Source: Clostridiales bacterium (lineage in GTDB: Bacteria > Bacillota > Clostridia > Oscillospirales > Oscillospiraceae). Taken from it: a DNA stretch of 54,675 nt. Positions 24,043-32,434 of the stretch are shown here, in pieces. Under the pieces are notes generated by a model. It saw nothing but the letters and a program-made list of their open reading frames with translations. It ran no database searches and was not told the DNA's origin. The stretch lies in NCBI GenBank assembly GCA_022772525.1, contig JALFAD010000012.1, forward strand, positions 1 through 54,675, written 5' to 3'. The translations under genes and the position numbers were made by a program. Each line of letters opens with the position of its first letter. Within the stretch, counting starts at the first letter, position 1.

Positions 24043-25539
24043 TTACAGTACCGGTATCAGCAGCAGCTGTCCCGGCGCAGGTTCGTTTTGCAGGCCGTTG
24101 GCCTCCCGGATAGAGCCGACAGTGGAATGGGCCGCCTTGGCGATCTGCCACAGGCTGTCAGTTCCGGCCCGGCGCAGAATCAGGCAGGGCCGTCCGGGGT
24201 CCGGTTTCCGCTCCTCTCCCAGCGCCAGCCCGGTGACCACCGGAAGCTGCTGTGACGCGATAGCGGTCAGCTCCAGCGGAAGCTCTGCCTTCATGGAAAG
24301 CTGACCGCTGCCAATGGCAGCCTGGGGGATTGCCGGTACGGGAACTGCCATCAAATGGGTATTCTCATCCGCGTTCAGATTCAGCGTGCCCTCCCATCGG
24401 GCGCTGCCGGCATTCAGCATCCCGTCTTCCCCATAGTACAGCGTCTGGAAAACGCCGGGCAATTCCAGTTCCACGCCGCCGTCCCGGAACCTTTGTCTTG
24501 GAAAATCCGGTAAAAAGCGCACATCCGCCGCCGCATTTGCCTCCGCCGGAATCTCCGCCTGGGCATAGGCGGTTTCCCGGCGGTTTTCCAGGACCGCCGG
24601 AACCTCCAGCGTCTGGGTCTGGATGGTCAGCTCCCGGTTGGGACTGTAGGCATCCTCCACCACGTTCAGCTGCTCCCGGTCAGTAATGCAGTACTGGGCG
24701 GCCACGCCGCACTTAAAACGCAGATGCCCCTCGTCATCCAGCTCCAGCTCCATGCTGGTGGGACACAGGGCAAAATCCGCCTGCGCCTCCGGCCCATACT
24801 CTCCGGCCAGCTCCGCATACTGGGAGAAGGGCAGGTCGAAGTCCCAGCCCTGAAGCTGTCCGCCCTCGCCCCGGTAGAGGGTGTGCAGGTTGGCGTTCCC
24901 CCGGAACACCACCTTTTCCGACAGCACCTTTCGGTCCGTAACCCTCGGTTCCACCCGGTAATAGACGATTTGCTCGGGCACCGGCGCGGAATCCGGCAGG
25001 GTCAGTTCTTCGTCCACTACAAAGGACTTTTCCCCCGCTTCCTTCATCAGCCGCACCGGGTAGGTGCGTTTCAGCAGCTCCACGCCGTCAGGCGCAGACT
25101 CCAGCTCCGGCACCGGAATCTGCGTGGGGACAAAGGCCTCCGCCATGGCCGCCATGCCCGCGCGAACCAGGATTTTCCGTGGGGAAACACTGCGGGCATC
25201 CACCAGCCGGGGCAGCAGACGCAGCCGCAGCCGTCCCTCAGGTACTTCCTCCGGCAGATCCCAGCGCATCTGGAAGGGAATCCACCCTTCAATGCACTGC
25301 TCCGGGCTTCCGTCCTCCGGGGCGTACAGCACCCACACCATCATACCGCCGGTATAATTCAGCGTATCCGCATTCCATTCCTTGCTGCGCAGAATGGGCT
25401 GGCCCCAGGCGGCGAGGATCTTTCCCACGTCCGGCATTCCTTCCGTGAGCTTGATTTCCTGGGTCTGCTCGCTGTTTTGCAGCTCCCGCACCGCCAGATT
25501 CAGGCAGGAATCGTCTCGATTCTGAAAATTCACGTCCAC
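24043..25539 (-). CDS. SPOCS (DUF3794)-domain protein with C-terminal LysM
   Basis: The 498-residue protein has a large N-terminal and middle region of SPOCS/DUF3794 type (NSEQTQEIKLTEGMPDVGKILAAWGQP; LNYTGGMMVWVLYAPED; SEKVVFRGNANLHTLYRG) and a C-terminal LysM motif (AGTDSLWQIAKAAHSTVGSI). Such proteins occur in endospore-forming Clostridia, where SPOCS domains are found in spore envelope morphogenesis proteins; LysM binds peptidoglycan. There is no signal peptide. The start is set at GTG 25539 because AAGGAG lies 10 bases upstream; longer frames lack a site. A sigma-E-like promoter precedes it. The exact role is unknown. Confidence 0.8.
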   Translation of the reverse strand: MDVNFQNRDDSCLNLAVRELQNSEQTQEIKLTEGMPDVGKILAAWGQPILRSKEWNADTLNYTGGMMVWVLYAPEDGSPEQCIEGWIPFQMRWDLPEEVPEGRLRLRLLPRLVDARSVSPRKILVRAGMAAMAEAFVPTQIPVPELESAPDGVELLKRTYPVRLMKEAGEKSFVVDEELTLPDSAPVPEQIVYYRVEPRVTDRKVLSEKVVFRGNANLHTLYRGEGGQLQGWDFDLPFSQYAELAGEYGPEAQADFALCPTSMELELDDEGHLRFKCGVAAQYCITDREQLNVVEDAYSPNRELTIQTQTLEVPAVLENRRETAYAQAEIPAEANAAADVRFLPDFPRQRFRDGGVELELPGVFQTLYYGEDGMLNAGSARWEGTLNLNADENTHLMAVPVPAIPQAAIGSGQLSMKAELPLELTAIASQQLPVVTGLALGEERKPDPGRPCLILRRAGTDSLWQIAKAAHSTVGSIREANGLQNEPAPGQLLLIPVL

Positions 25540-25574
25540 TGTCGGATCACTCCTTATCCCAATGTGTGTGCTAT

Positions 25575-25603
25575 ATTCTATTCGGCATGGGACAAGAATA
25601 TGA
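25575..25603 (-). promoter_or_regulatory. Sigma-E-like (mother-cell) promoter
   Basis: On the minus strand TCATATT (25597-25603) fits the sigma-E -35 consensus KMATATT. After 14 bases AATAGAAT (25575-25582) matches 6 of 8 positions of CATACAAT. It lies about 36 bases before the SPOCS gene start. No good vegetative promoter was seen here. Confidence 0.5.
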
Positions 25604-25609
25604 CTGCTC

Positions 25610-25662
25610 AAAAGCCTTCCCCAAAGGGGAAGGTGTCAGCCCGAAGGGCTGACGGAAGAGGC
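25610..25662. repeat. Dispersed GC-rich repeat, half copy
   Basis: AAAAGCCTTCCCC AAAGGGGAAGG, then GTCAGCCC GAAGGGCTGAC and GGAAGAGGC. It matches the left arm of the larger units at 34181 and 40178, but the opposite arm is missing. Confidence 0.7.
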
Positions 25663-25675
25663 ATTCACGACGACA

Positions 25676-25825
25676 TTACCTTCTGCGCATAACGCAGCAG
25701 CCCAGAATCAGCAGACAGATGCCGCCGCAGCAGCACAGAAACCAGCTCTCCAGACAGTGTCCGATAATCAGCCCCAGCCCGAAGGCCAGCATACAACACC
25801 CATGCAGGTGATTTTTCCGGCACAT
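25676..25825 (-). CDS. Small Cys-rich membrane peptide (49 aa)
   Basis: The frame encodes a 49-residue peptide: a basic start (MCRKNHLHG), a hydrophobic segment with Gly repeats (LAFGLGLIIGHCLESWF), a CCCGG turn, a second hydrophobic segment (ICLLILGCCVM) and an RRR end. It has nine cysteines and looks like a two-segment membrane hairpin. The ATG follows directly after the T run of the livF terminator, and its only ribosome-site candidate (AAGGGG) lies in the terminator's 3' arm. Expression would therefore need read-through or a hidden promoter. Function unknown. Confidence 0.55.
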   Translation of the reverse strand: MCRKNHLHGCCMLAFGLGLIIGHCLESWFLCCCGGICLLILGCCVMRRR

Positions 25826-25863
25826 AAAAAACACACCCCTTGCAATCCTATGCAAGGGGTGTG
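25826..25863 (-). terminator. Terminator of the liv operon
   Basis: A 13-bp perfect stem (25851-25863 with 25832-25844) has a 6-nt loop and is followed by six T on the minus strand, 12 bases past the livF stop. Confidence 0.92.
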
Positions 25864-25874
25864 CAATTGTTGCT

Positions 25875-26573
25875 TTAACCGCCGAGGTAGGCCTTCTTCA
25901 CCGCGTCAGAGCTGGCAAGCTCCGCGCCGGTGCCGCTTAAGGTGATCTTGCCGGTTTCCAGAACGTAGGCCCGGTCCGCAATCTGCAGAGCCTTCCGGGC
26001 GTTCTGCTCCACCAGCAGAATGGTGGTGCCTGCCTTGTGCAGCTGCCGGATGATGTCGAAAATCTGATCCACCAGAATGGGGGCCAGACCCATGGAGGGC
26101 TCGTCCAGCATCATGAGCTTGGGGTGGCTCATCAGCGCCCGGGACATGGCCAGCATCTGCTGTTCGCCGCCAGACAGGGTGCCCGCAATCTGCTTGCGGC
26201 GCTCCTTCAGCCGGGGGAAGTAGTTGAATACCATTTCCAGATCGGCCTGAGACACTTCCTTATTGACATATGCGCCCATCTCCAGATTCTCCTGCACCGT
26301 CATTTGCAGGAAAATCCGCCGTCCCTCGGGAACGTGTGCCAGACCCGTGCGCAGAAGCTTATAGGCGTCCACGTGGGTAATGTCCTGATCGCAGAAGCGG
26401 ATGGAGCCGCTGCGGGGGTGCATCAGGCCGGAAACCGTCTTCAGAATGGTGGACTTGCCCGCGCCGTTGGCGCCGATCAGGGCCACGATTTCGCCCTCGC
26501 CCACCTCAAAGGATACCCCCTTGATGGCATGGATGGCGCCGTAATAAACGTGCATATCTTCAATTTTCAGCAT
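25875..26573 (-). CDS. livF: Branched-chain amino acid ABC transporter ATPase LivF
   Basis: The 232-residue ATPase has Walker A GANGAGKST, the Q-loop, the signature LSGGEQQML, Walker B LMMLDEPSMGLAP and the H-loop region ILLVEQNARKAL. The VEQN form is characteristic of LivF-type subunits. It pairs with LivG at the membrane to power uptake of Leu/Ile/Val. The start at 26573 follows AAGGAGG by 9 bases and overlaps the end of livG by 14 bases. It is last in livJHMGF. Confidence 0.94.
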   Translation of the reverse strand: MLKIEDMHVYYGAIHAIKGVSFEVGEGEIVALIGANGAGKSTILKTVSGLMHPRSGSIRFCDQDITHVDAYKLLRTGLAHVPEGRRIFLQMTVQENLEMGAYVNKEVSQADLEMVFNYFPRLKERRKQIAGTLSGGEQQMLAMSRALMSHPKLMMLDEPSMGLAPILVDQIFDIIRQLHKAGTTILLVEQNARKALQIADRAYVLETGKITLSGTGAELASSDAVKKAYLGG

Positions 26574-27414
26574 CGGCGCTGTCCTCCTTACCCAGGTAAG
26601 CTTCAATAACCGCAGGATTGGCCCGGATTTCCTCCGGCGTGCCCTTGGCGATCAGCCGTCCGTAGTTTACCACCGCGATGGCCTCGCAGACGTTCATCAC
26701 CAGATTCATGTCATGCTCAATGAGGAAAATGGCGATGTGGAAGGTATCCCGAATACGACGGATCTGGTGCATCAGTTCCGTGGTCTCGCTGGGGTTCATA
26801 CCGGCGGCAGGCTCGTCCAGCAGAATGATGGAGGGGTCGGTCGCCAGTGCCCGGACGATTTCCAGCCGGCGCTGGACGCCGTAAGGAAGGCTTCCCGCCT
26901 TTACGTCGGCAACATCCGCAAGGCCCATAAAGTCCAGCAGCTCCATGGCCTTTTCGTTGGCCTTCTTCTCCGCCTTATAATAGGAAGGCAGGTGCAGAAG
27001 GCTTCCCAGGAAGGAGCACTTGATGTCATGGTGCATACCCACCTTCACATTGTCCAGCGCGGTCATATCGGTGAACAGGCGGATGTTCTGGAAGGTGCGG
27101 GCAATGCCCAGGCGGTTCACCTTGTGGGTGGGCATGCCCTTGATGTCGATGCCGTTGATCAGCACGGAGCCCCGGGTAGGCTGGTACACACCGGTGAGCA
27201 GGTTGAAAATGGTGGTCTTGCCCGCGCCGTTGGGACCGATCAGGCCGGAAATCTCGGTGGGGCCGACGGTGATGTTGAAGCCGTCCACAGCAGTCAGGCC
27301 GCCGAAGTCAATGCCCAGATTACGCACATCCAGCACGGGCTGCTTGTCCTTGTCCTGCTCCCGGAACAGGTTCACGGTAGGAACCTTGACAATTTTCTTG
27401 CTGTACTCATTCAT
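26560..27414 (-). CDS. livG: Branched-chain amino acid ABC transporter ATPase LivG
   Basis: The 284-residue ATPase has Walker A GPNGAGKTT, RTFQNIRLF (Q-loop), the signature region SLPYGVQRRLEI, Walker B IILLDEPAAGMNP and the H-loop FLIEHDMNLVM. A roughly 25-residue N-terminal extension precedes the first strand. The signature reads LPYG in place of LSGG, normal for LivG. The start at 27414 overlaps the livM stop by 8 bases, with AAGGAGG upstream. Confidence 0.94.
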   Translation of the reverse strand: MNEYSKKIVKVPTVNLFREQDKDKQPVLDVRNLGIDFGGLTAVDGFNITVGPTEISGLIGPNGAGKTTIFNLLTGVYQPTRGSVLINGIDIKGMPTHKVNRLGIARTFQNIRLFTDMTALDNVKVGMHHDIKCSFLGSLLHLPSYYKAEKKANEKAMELLDFMGLADVADVKAGSLPYGVQRRLEIVRALATDPSIILLDEPAAGMNPSETTELMHQIRRIRDTFHIAIFLIEHDMNLVMNVCEAIAVVNYGRLIAKGTPEEIRANPAVIEAYLGKEDSADAEN

Positions 27415-28477
27415 TGGTTCCCGCCTCCTTCTTCTTAAATACGCCGGATACCTTATCGGCAATCACGGACATGAACTCCTTGACCTTGGGAGACCAGGTA
27501 AACAGCATGACCAGAATCAGAACGATGGCGTACAGAATCATGCGGTAATCCTGCAGGCCCCGCAGAGCCTCCGGCAGCACATACAGAACGGTAGCGGAAA
27601 TGACAGAGCCGAGGATATTGCCCATGCCGCCCAGCACCACGAACACCAGAATGTTAATGGAGGTGTTGAAGTTGAACTTGGGGGCGGTGACGGAGGAGTA
27701 GTTCAGGCCGAACAATGCGCCCGCCATACCGGCCAGGAACGCAGACACCACGAAGGCCTTCATGCGGAAGGCGGTGACGTTGATGCCCACGGATTCCGCG
27801 GCGATGCGGTTGTCCCGGACGGCACGGATGGCCCGGCCCTCCTTGGAGTTAATCAGGTTCTGCACAATGAACAGGGTGAACAGCACCAGCAGGAAGCCCA
27901 TGGTGAAAGTCGCCAGCTTCTGGATGCCGGTGGCACCAAGGGGGCCATTGATGATGTACTTGCCGCCGGCGGCCAGCTTCATCTTGGTTGTGGACACGGC
28001 AATGTGGAAGCCCTCGGAATCGGTGCCCGCATAGAGGTTGCCGATGATGTTCTTCATAATTTCGCCGAAGGCCAGGGTCACGATTGCCAGATAGTCGCCC
28101 CGCAGCCGCAGGACAGGCACACCGATGAGGAAGCCGACCACACCGGCGAACACACCGCCGCACACCATGGCCAGCAGCAGCCGCAGGAAATCATTGGCCA
28201 CCACGTCCTTCAGCAGCGCCGCGATGATGATGCCGGAGAACGCGCCGATGCCCATGAATCCGGCATGGCCCAGACTCAGCTCGCCGCAGATGCCCACCAG
28301 CAGGTTCAGGGACACCGCCAGAGAAATGTACACACAGATGGGAACCAGAAAGCCCTTCATGGAGCTGCCCAGCATTCCGGCGGAATTCATGACCTGCATC
28401 ACCACAAACGCGGCGATGACCACCAGATAGGTCAACAGGTTGGTGCGGGTGGTTTTATTATTCAGTATCTTTTTCAT
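27407..28477 (-). CDS. livM: Branched-chain amino acid ABC transporter permease LivM
   Basis: The 356-residue permease has about nine hydrophobic segments. It carries the LivM-type stretches LVGICGELSLGHAGFMGIGA, GVPVLRLRGDYLAIVTLAFG and FNTSINILVFVVLGGMGNILG. It forms the transmembrane channel with LivH. The start at 28477 (MKKILNNKTT) follows GAGGTGAGGGTT. It lies 10 bases past the livH stop. Confidence 0.94.
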   Translation of the reverse strand: MKKILNNKTTRTNLLTYLVVIAAFVVMQVMNSAGMLGSSMKGFLVPICVYISLAVSLNLLVGICGELSLGHAGFMGIGAFSGIIIAALLKDVVANDFLRLLLAMVCGGVFAGVVGFLIGVPVLRLRGDYLAIVTLAFGEIMKNIIGNLYAGTDSEGFHIAVSTTKMKLAAGGKYIINGPLGATGIQKLATFTMGFLLVLFTLFIVQNLINSKEGRAIRAVRDNRIAAESVGINVTAFRMKAFVVSAFLAGMAGALFGLNYSSVTAPKFNFNTSINILVFVVLGGMGNILGSVISATVLYVLPEALRGLQDYRMILYAIVLILVMLFTWSPKVKEFMSVIADKVSGVFKKKEAGTNE

Positions 28478-28487
28478 AACCCTCACC

Positions 28488-29369
28488 TCACACCTTTTCC
28501 TGAACCTGCTTGCCCAGCAGGCCTGCGGGTTTCACCAGCAGGATCACAATCAGCACGGAGAACACGATGGCATCAGAGAACTGGGTGGACAGGTAGGCCT
28601 TGCTGAAGGTCTCGATGATGCCAAGCAGAATGCCGCCCAGCATAGCGCCGGGAATGGAGCCGATGCCGCCAAACACGGCAGCGGTGAAGGCCCGGATGCC
28701 GGGCATGGAGCCGGTGGTGGGCTGTAAGGTCGGCACGGTGGAGCACAGCAACACACCGGCAACCGCCGCCAGCGCGGAGCCGATGGCAAAGGTGGTGGAA
28801 ATGGTCTGATTCACGTTGATGCCCATGAGCTGCGCGGCATCCCGGTCCTCGGACACCGCCCGCATAGCCTTGCCGGTGCGGGTCTTGCTGGTGAACAGGG
28901 TCAGACCCACCATCACCAGAATGCAGGCCGCCACGGTCAGCAGCACCTCGCCGGTAATGACGATTTTACCGCCTGCCAGAGAGATGGGCTTCATGGTGAC
29001 CACGGAAGTAAAGTTCTTGGGGCTGGAGGACCAGATGAGCTGGGCGGCGTTTTGCAGGAAGTAGCTGACACCGATGGCGGTGATCAGCACAGCCAGGCTG
29101 GGCGTGCCCCGAAGGGGCTTGTAGGCCAGGCCCTCAATGACGATACCCAAAACCGTACATACCGCCACAGCCGCGACAACGGACACCCAGGCCGGGAGTC
29201 CCAAGTAGCTTGTGACGCAGAAGGAAATATAAGCGCCCACCATGATAATGTCGCCGTGGGCGAAGTTCAGCATCTTGGCAATACCGTAGACCATGGTATA
29301 GCCCAGCGCGATGATGGCGTACACCGAGCCGATGCTGATGCCGTTGATCAGATACTGTAAAATCTGCAT
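28488..29369 (-). CDS. livH: Branched-chain amino acid ABC transporter permease LivH
   Basis: The 293-residue permease opens with ILQYLINGISIGSVYAIIAL and contains ALGYTMVYGIAKMLNFAHGD, MRAVSEDRDAAQLMGINVN and FTAAVFGGIGSIPGAMLGG. These are the canonical LivH stretches, including the EAA-like loop. It is separated from livJ by a 133-base gap containing a stable hairpin. Confidence 0.95.
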   Translation of the reverse strand: MQILQYLINGISIGSVYAIIALGYTMVYGIAKMLNFAHGDIIMVGAYISFCVTSYLGLPAWVSVVAAVAVCTVLGIVIEGLAYKPLRGTPSLAVLITAIGVSYFLQNAAQLIWSSSPKNFTSVVTMKPISLAGGKIVITGEVLLTVAACILVMVGLTLFTSKTRTGKAMRAVSEDRDAAQLMGINVNQTISTTFAIGSALAAVAGVLLCSTVPTLQPTTGSMPGIRAFTAAVFGGIGSIPGAMLGGILLGIIETFSKAYLSTQFSDAIVFSVLIVILLVKPAGLLGKQVQEKV

Positions 29370-29456
29370 AATATACCTCTCTTTTGTTTGAATGTCGACA
29401 GCCTATGACAGCCCTTCCTGCTTTTGGCTCTCATGGACTGTCGAAAAACAGTGTTT

Positions 29457-29486
29457 GGGAAGGGAAGGTGTTACCCTTCCCTTCCC
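29457..29486 (-). other. Intercistronic hairpin between livJ and livH
   Basis: A 12-bp perfect stem of GGGAAGGGAAGG type (29457-29468 with 29475-29486) lies 16 bases past the livJ stop. There is no direct T run, so it is better read as an RNA-stabilising or partial-termination element. Such elements give a high binding-protein to permease ratio in ABC operons. A second, longer-range repeat (TCGACAG / CTGTCGA, near 29396-29444) follows. Confidence 0.6.
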
Positions 29487-29502
29487 GTCATTGGGAACCG
29501 GA

Positions 29503-30723
29503 TTAAGCCACGGGAACGTAGACGCCGTCGGTAACTACCATAGCGGCAGGCGCCTTGGAGATCATACCGTTCTCGTCCCAGGTCATGCCCTTGCCGGTCA
29601 GGCCGTCAACGGTCAGGGTGGCGAACTGCTCCTGCAGAGCGGCGCAGACATCGGCAACAGGAGTGGAGCCATCCACACCGGCGGCGACACAGGCGTTGTA
29701 CAGGGCGTAGATCACATCGTAGCCGTCAGCCGCGAACTGGTTGGGCACCAGGCCACCGTTGTTGGCCTTGAACTGCTCAACAAACTTGACGGTGGCGTCA
29801 TCGGTAGCGTTGGCATCGAAGGGGGTCATCAGCACCAGGCCCTCAGCCAGCTTGGCGTCAAAGCCTTCCACGGTCAGGATGCCGTCCATGCCGTCGCAGC
29901 CAAAGAAGGTGGGTGCATAGCCGACGGTGTTGGCGTAGGTCAGAACCTGAGCGGCCTCGGTGTAGTAGAAGGGCAGGAACACCAGATCGCAGCCGGCATC
30001 CTTGCACTGGGTAACCTGAGTGGACAGGTCGGCCTTGTTGTCGGCGGTGAAAGCGGCGTTGTCAACGGCAACGTTCAGGCCCAGCTCGGAAGCCTTGGTC
30101 AGGAAGCCGTCCACGACGCCGGAGGAATAAGCGTCGGAAGAGTCGTAGATCACACCGATGGTGGCATCAGGCCACTTCTGCTTCATCAGCTCCGCGGCGG
30201 AAGCGCCCTGGTTGGGGTCGGTGAAGCACATCTGGAAGACGTTGGAGCCGGTCATGGCCACATCGGTAGCGGAAGCGGAGGGGGTCAGCATGAAGATCTG
30301 GTCATTGACAGTCTCAGCGGCGATTGCAAGAGAAGAGCCGGTGGTGACAGGGCCGGCCAGAATCTGCATGCCCCAGTCCTTCAGGGAGTTGTAAGCGGAA
30401 ACAGCCTTATCGGAGCCGTCGGCCTCGTCGTCCTCGGACTTGAACTCGATCTGCAGGCCGCCCTTGGCGTTGATCTCAGCAACGGCAATCTCCATGCCGC
30501 CGCGGACAGCCAGACCGTATGCGGAAGCGGGGCCGGTCATGGGGCCGGTCAGGCCGATCTTCAGAGCGGGAGCAGCACCCTCGGCAGCGGGAGCCTCGGT
30601 GGCGGCGGGGGCAGCGTCGGCAGCGGCGGGAGCCTTGGTCTCAGCGGGAGCGCTGGAGCCGCCGCAGGCTGCCAGAGACAGCACCATCAGGGCTGCCATC
30701 AGCATAGCAACAAACTTTTTCAT
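29503..30723 (-). CDS. livJ: Branched-chain amino acid-binding lipoprotein
   Basis: The 406-residue substrate-binding protein has a lipoprotein signal (MKKFVAMLMAALMVLSLAAC, Cys at about residue 20), an Ala/Pro/Glu-rich linker, and the type I periplasmic-binding fold (LKIGLTGPMTGPASAYG; EINAKGG; SLAIAAETVNDQIFMLTPSASA; ATIGVIYDSSDAYSSG). It should be tethered outside the membrane and deliver Leu/Ile/Val-like ligands to LivHM. The start at 30723 is set by AAAGGAG 9 bases upstream. Its leader carries a small Ile/Leu/Val-rich ORF and an intrinsic terminator. Confidence 0.93.
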   Translation of the reverse strand: MKKFVAMLMAALMVLSLAACGGSSAPAETKAPAAADAAPAATEAPAAEGAAPALKIGLTGPMTGPASAYGLAVRGGMEIAVAEINAKGGLQIEFKSEDDEADGSDKAVSAYNSLKDWGMQILAGPVTTGSSLAIAAETVNDQIFMLTPSASATDVAMTGSNVFQMCFTDPNQGASAAELMKQKWPDATIGVIYDSSDAYSSGVVDGFLTKASELGLNVAVDNAAFTADNKADLSTQVTQCKDAGCDLVFLPFYYTEAAQVLTYANTVGYAPTFFGCDGMDGILTVEGFDAKLAEGLVLMTPFDANATDDATVKFVEQFKANNGGLVPNQFAADGYDVIYALYNACVAAGVDGSTPVADVCAALQEQFATLTVDGLTGKGMTWDENGMISKAPAAMVVTDGVYVPVA

Positions 30724-30762
30724 AATCATTACTCCTTTTCTCATAATCCTATGGAAAACTAT

Positions 30763-30795
30763 AAAAAAGCGGACACGCATTTTTGCGCAGCCGCT
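30763..30795 (-). terminator. Leader terminator (attenuator) of the liv operon
   Basis: On the minus strand AGCGGCTGCGCA (30784-30795) pairs with TGCGTGTCCGCT (30768-30779) with one mismatch and two G-U pairs, a 4-nt loop and six T after the stem. It lies 24 bases after the leader ORF stop and 40 bases before livJ, in the middle of the transcript. Conditional termination is the natural reading. Confidence 0.75.
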
Positions 30796-30819
30796 CTTCC
30801 ATACAACAGGAAAACCCGG

Positions 30820-30939
30820 TCACGCCTCCGGCACCGTAATTCGTACGGACAGTGCAAGAACAGACACTACCAGTATGGCAGCGTCCAGATGGCGGGTAAT
30901 GGCGGTGGGGCACACCGCGGCATTCATTTCGTTCTTCAT
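30820..30939 (-). CDS. Ile/Leu/Val-rich leader peptide of the liv operon
   Basis: The 39-residue ORF has a strong ribosome site (GGAGGAGG, 9 bases before ATG) and lies about 25 bases after the expected transcription start. Residues 18-36 (LDAAILVVSVLALSVRITV) contain 11 branched-chain residues out of 19. The ORF is followed at once by an intrinsic terminator and then by the branched-chain amino acid-binding protein gene. This is the arrangement of classic amino acid attenuators: slow translation over Leu/Ile/Val codons under starvation would favour read-through. The ORF has no other recognisable domain. A short membrane peptide is the alternative. Confidence 0.7.
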   Translation of the reverse strand: MKNEMNAAVCPTAITRHLDAAILVVSVLALSVRITVPEA

Positions 30940-30971
30940 CACGCTGTACCTCCTCCGTAGAACTTGCGTGT

Positions 30972-31000
30972 ATTGTATCTCACAGAAAGACATTTGTCAA
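30972..31000 (-). promoter_or_regulatory. Promoter of the liv operon
   Basis: On the minus strand TTGACA (30995-31000), 17 bases and TACAAT (30972-30977). It is a near-consensus vegetative promoter 33 bases before the leader peptide start, so the leader is short and control is likely downstream of initiation. Confidence 0.88.
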
Positions 31001-31060
31001 CGCAGAAAACACCACAGATTCCTCCATGGTGTTTTCGACTTTTTTGTATAGAATTGACAA

Positions 31061-32434
31061 TTACTCAGCGTCCATGACGCTCTTGCAGGCGGCGAGAACC
31101 TTGCTGATCACCGGCACGCAGGTGTGGCTGCCGTAGCCGCCGTTCTCCACCACCACGATAAAGGCCAGCGGATACTGCTCACTGTCCACAAACCCGGCGA
31201 ACATGGCGTTGGATTTCTGGTCGCCGCCCAGCTGGCTGGTGCCAGACTTGGCGCACACGGGCAGGCCGCCGAAATTGCCGTCGCCGTAGACGGTCTTCAC
31301 GTTGTTGCGCATATACTCCGCCACCGTGTCCGCGATGGATTCCGGCATAATCCGGTCGGTTTTCTTTGTTTTCGCCTCATAGGTGGTGTCGCCGCCGTTG
31401 GTGACGGTATCCATCAGGTACGGTTCCGCCGCCACGCCCCGGCCGGCAATAGCGCCCATGAAGGTCATGTAGCGGGCAGGATTCACCAGATCGGAGTGCT
31501 GACCGATGCAGCTCCATGCAAAGGACACCGGCGCGGTGTCGGAAATGTCGTAGTTACCGGCAGCGGTGGTGCTTCCGTCAAAGGACAGCTTCTGAGTCAC
31601 CTGAAACTGCCTGACATATTTCACCATGTTGTTTTTGCCAACTTTCTCCGCAATCTGGGCAAAGGCGCAGTTGCAGGAATTGGCGAAGGCCTGCTTGAGG
31701 GTCTGGGTGCCGTGGGCCTTTTCACAGGTGACGGCCTCCGTGCCGTACGCGATCTTGCTGCGGCAGGTGAAGGTCATGTCCTCGATACCCGGCACGCAGT
31801 CCAGCGCCGCCGACAACGTCACAATCTTGAAAATGGAGCCAGGGACGTAGGCTGACTGCAAAAAGCGGTTTAAGTACACGCCGTCATAGGCCCCGGTGGT
31901 GTCGTTCGCGATATCCGGCACATTTTCCGGGTCATAGGTAGGCGTGGTCAGGGCGCAGAGAATCTCACCGGTTTTGTAATTGTAGACGCCCACGGTGCCC
32001 TTCCGATTTCCCATGGCCTCCAGTGCCGCGTTCTGCACCTTGGCGGACAAGGTCAGCCGGGCGTTTCCGCCCTCGCCGGAGGCGTTGTACACACCGTTTA
32101 TCCGGTCATAGCCTACCATGTCGGCAGCATAGGTGGACACCGTGGAGGCGCTGATGAAGCCCTTCTTGTCCCCCAGCCAGTGGAGGGTGGACTTGCGGGT
32201 GTTGGCGTTGTCCGAATAGGTGCGGCCCTGAGAAATGTCCAGCAGCACATTTCCGCTACGGTCGGTGATGGTGCCGCAGCCGATATTGCTGCTGTTATAG
32301 AGGTGGGGTGAGCCGGAAAAGGACACCCATTGCTCCGCCTGCGTCACATACTCCCACACGAAGAAAAGCAGACCGCCCAGCAGGAGCAGGAGGAACAGCC
32401 CCATAATCCAGGTTCGTTTCGTAATACGGTTCAA
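31061..32434 (-). CDS. Class B penicillin-binding protein (PbpA type)
   Basis: The 457-residue transpeptidase has an N-terminal membrane helix (IMGLFLLLLLGGLLFFVW), a short dimerisation region with ITDRSGNVLL, and the catalytic motifs S-x-x-K (PGSIFK), SCN (FANSCNCAFA) and KSGTS. It resembles the PbpA proteins that partner RodA-like SEDS proteins. It starts at TTG 32434, overlapping the FHA-SEDS stop by 4 bases (TTGA), so synthase and transpeptidase are made together. The site before it is GGGGGAGTAAGG. There are no PASTA repeats. Confidence 0.9.
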   Translation of the reverse strand: MNRITKRTWIMGLFLLLLLGGLLFFVWEYVTQAEQWVSFSGSPHLYNSSNIGCGTITDRSGNVLLDISQGRTYSDNANTRKSTLHWLGDKKGFISASTVSTYAADMVGYDRINGVYNASGEGGNARLTLSAKVQNAALEAMGNRKGTVGVYNYKTGEILCALTTPTYDPENVPDIANDTTGAYDGVYLNRFLQSAYVPGSIFKIVTLSAALDCVPGIEDMTFTCRSKIAYGTEAVTCEKAHGTQTLKQAFANSCNCAFAQIAEKVGKNNMVKYVRQFQVTQKLSFDGSTTAAGNYDISDTAPVSFAWSCIGQHSDLVNPARYMTFMGAIAGRGVAAEPYLMDTVTNGGDTTYEAKTKKTDRIMPESIADTVAEYMRNNVKTVYGDGNFGGLPVCAKSGTSQLGGDQKSNAMFAGFVDSEQYPLAFIVVVENGGYGSHTCVPVISKVLAACKSVMDAE

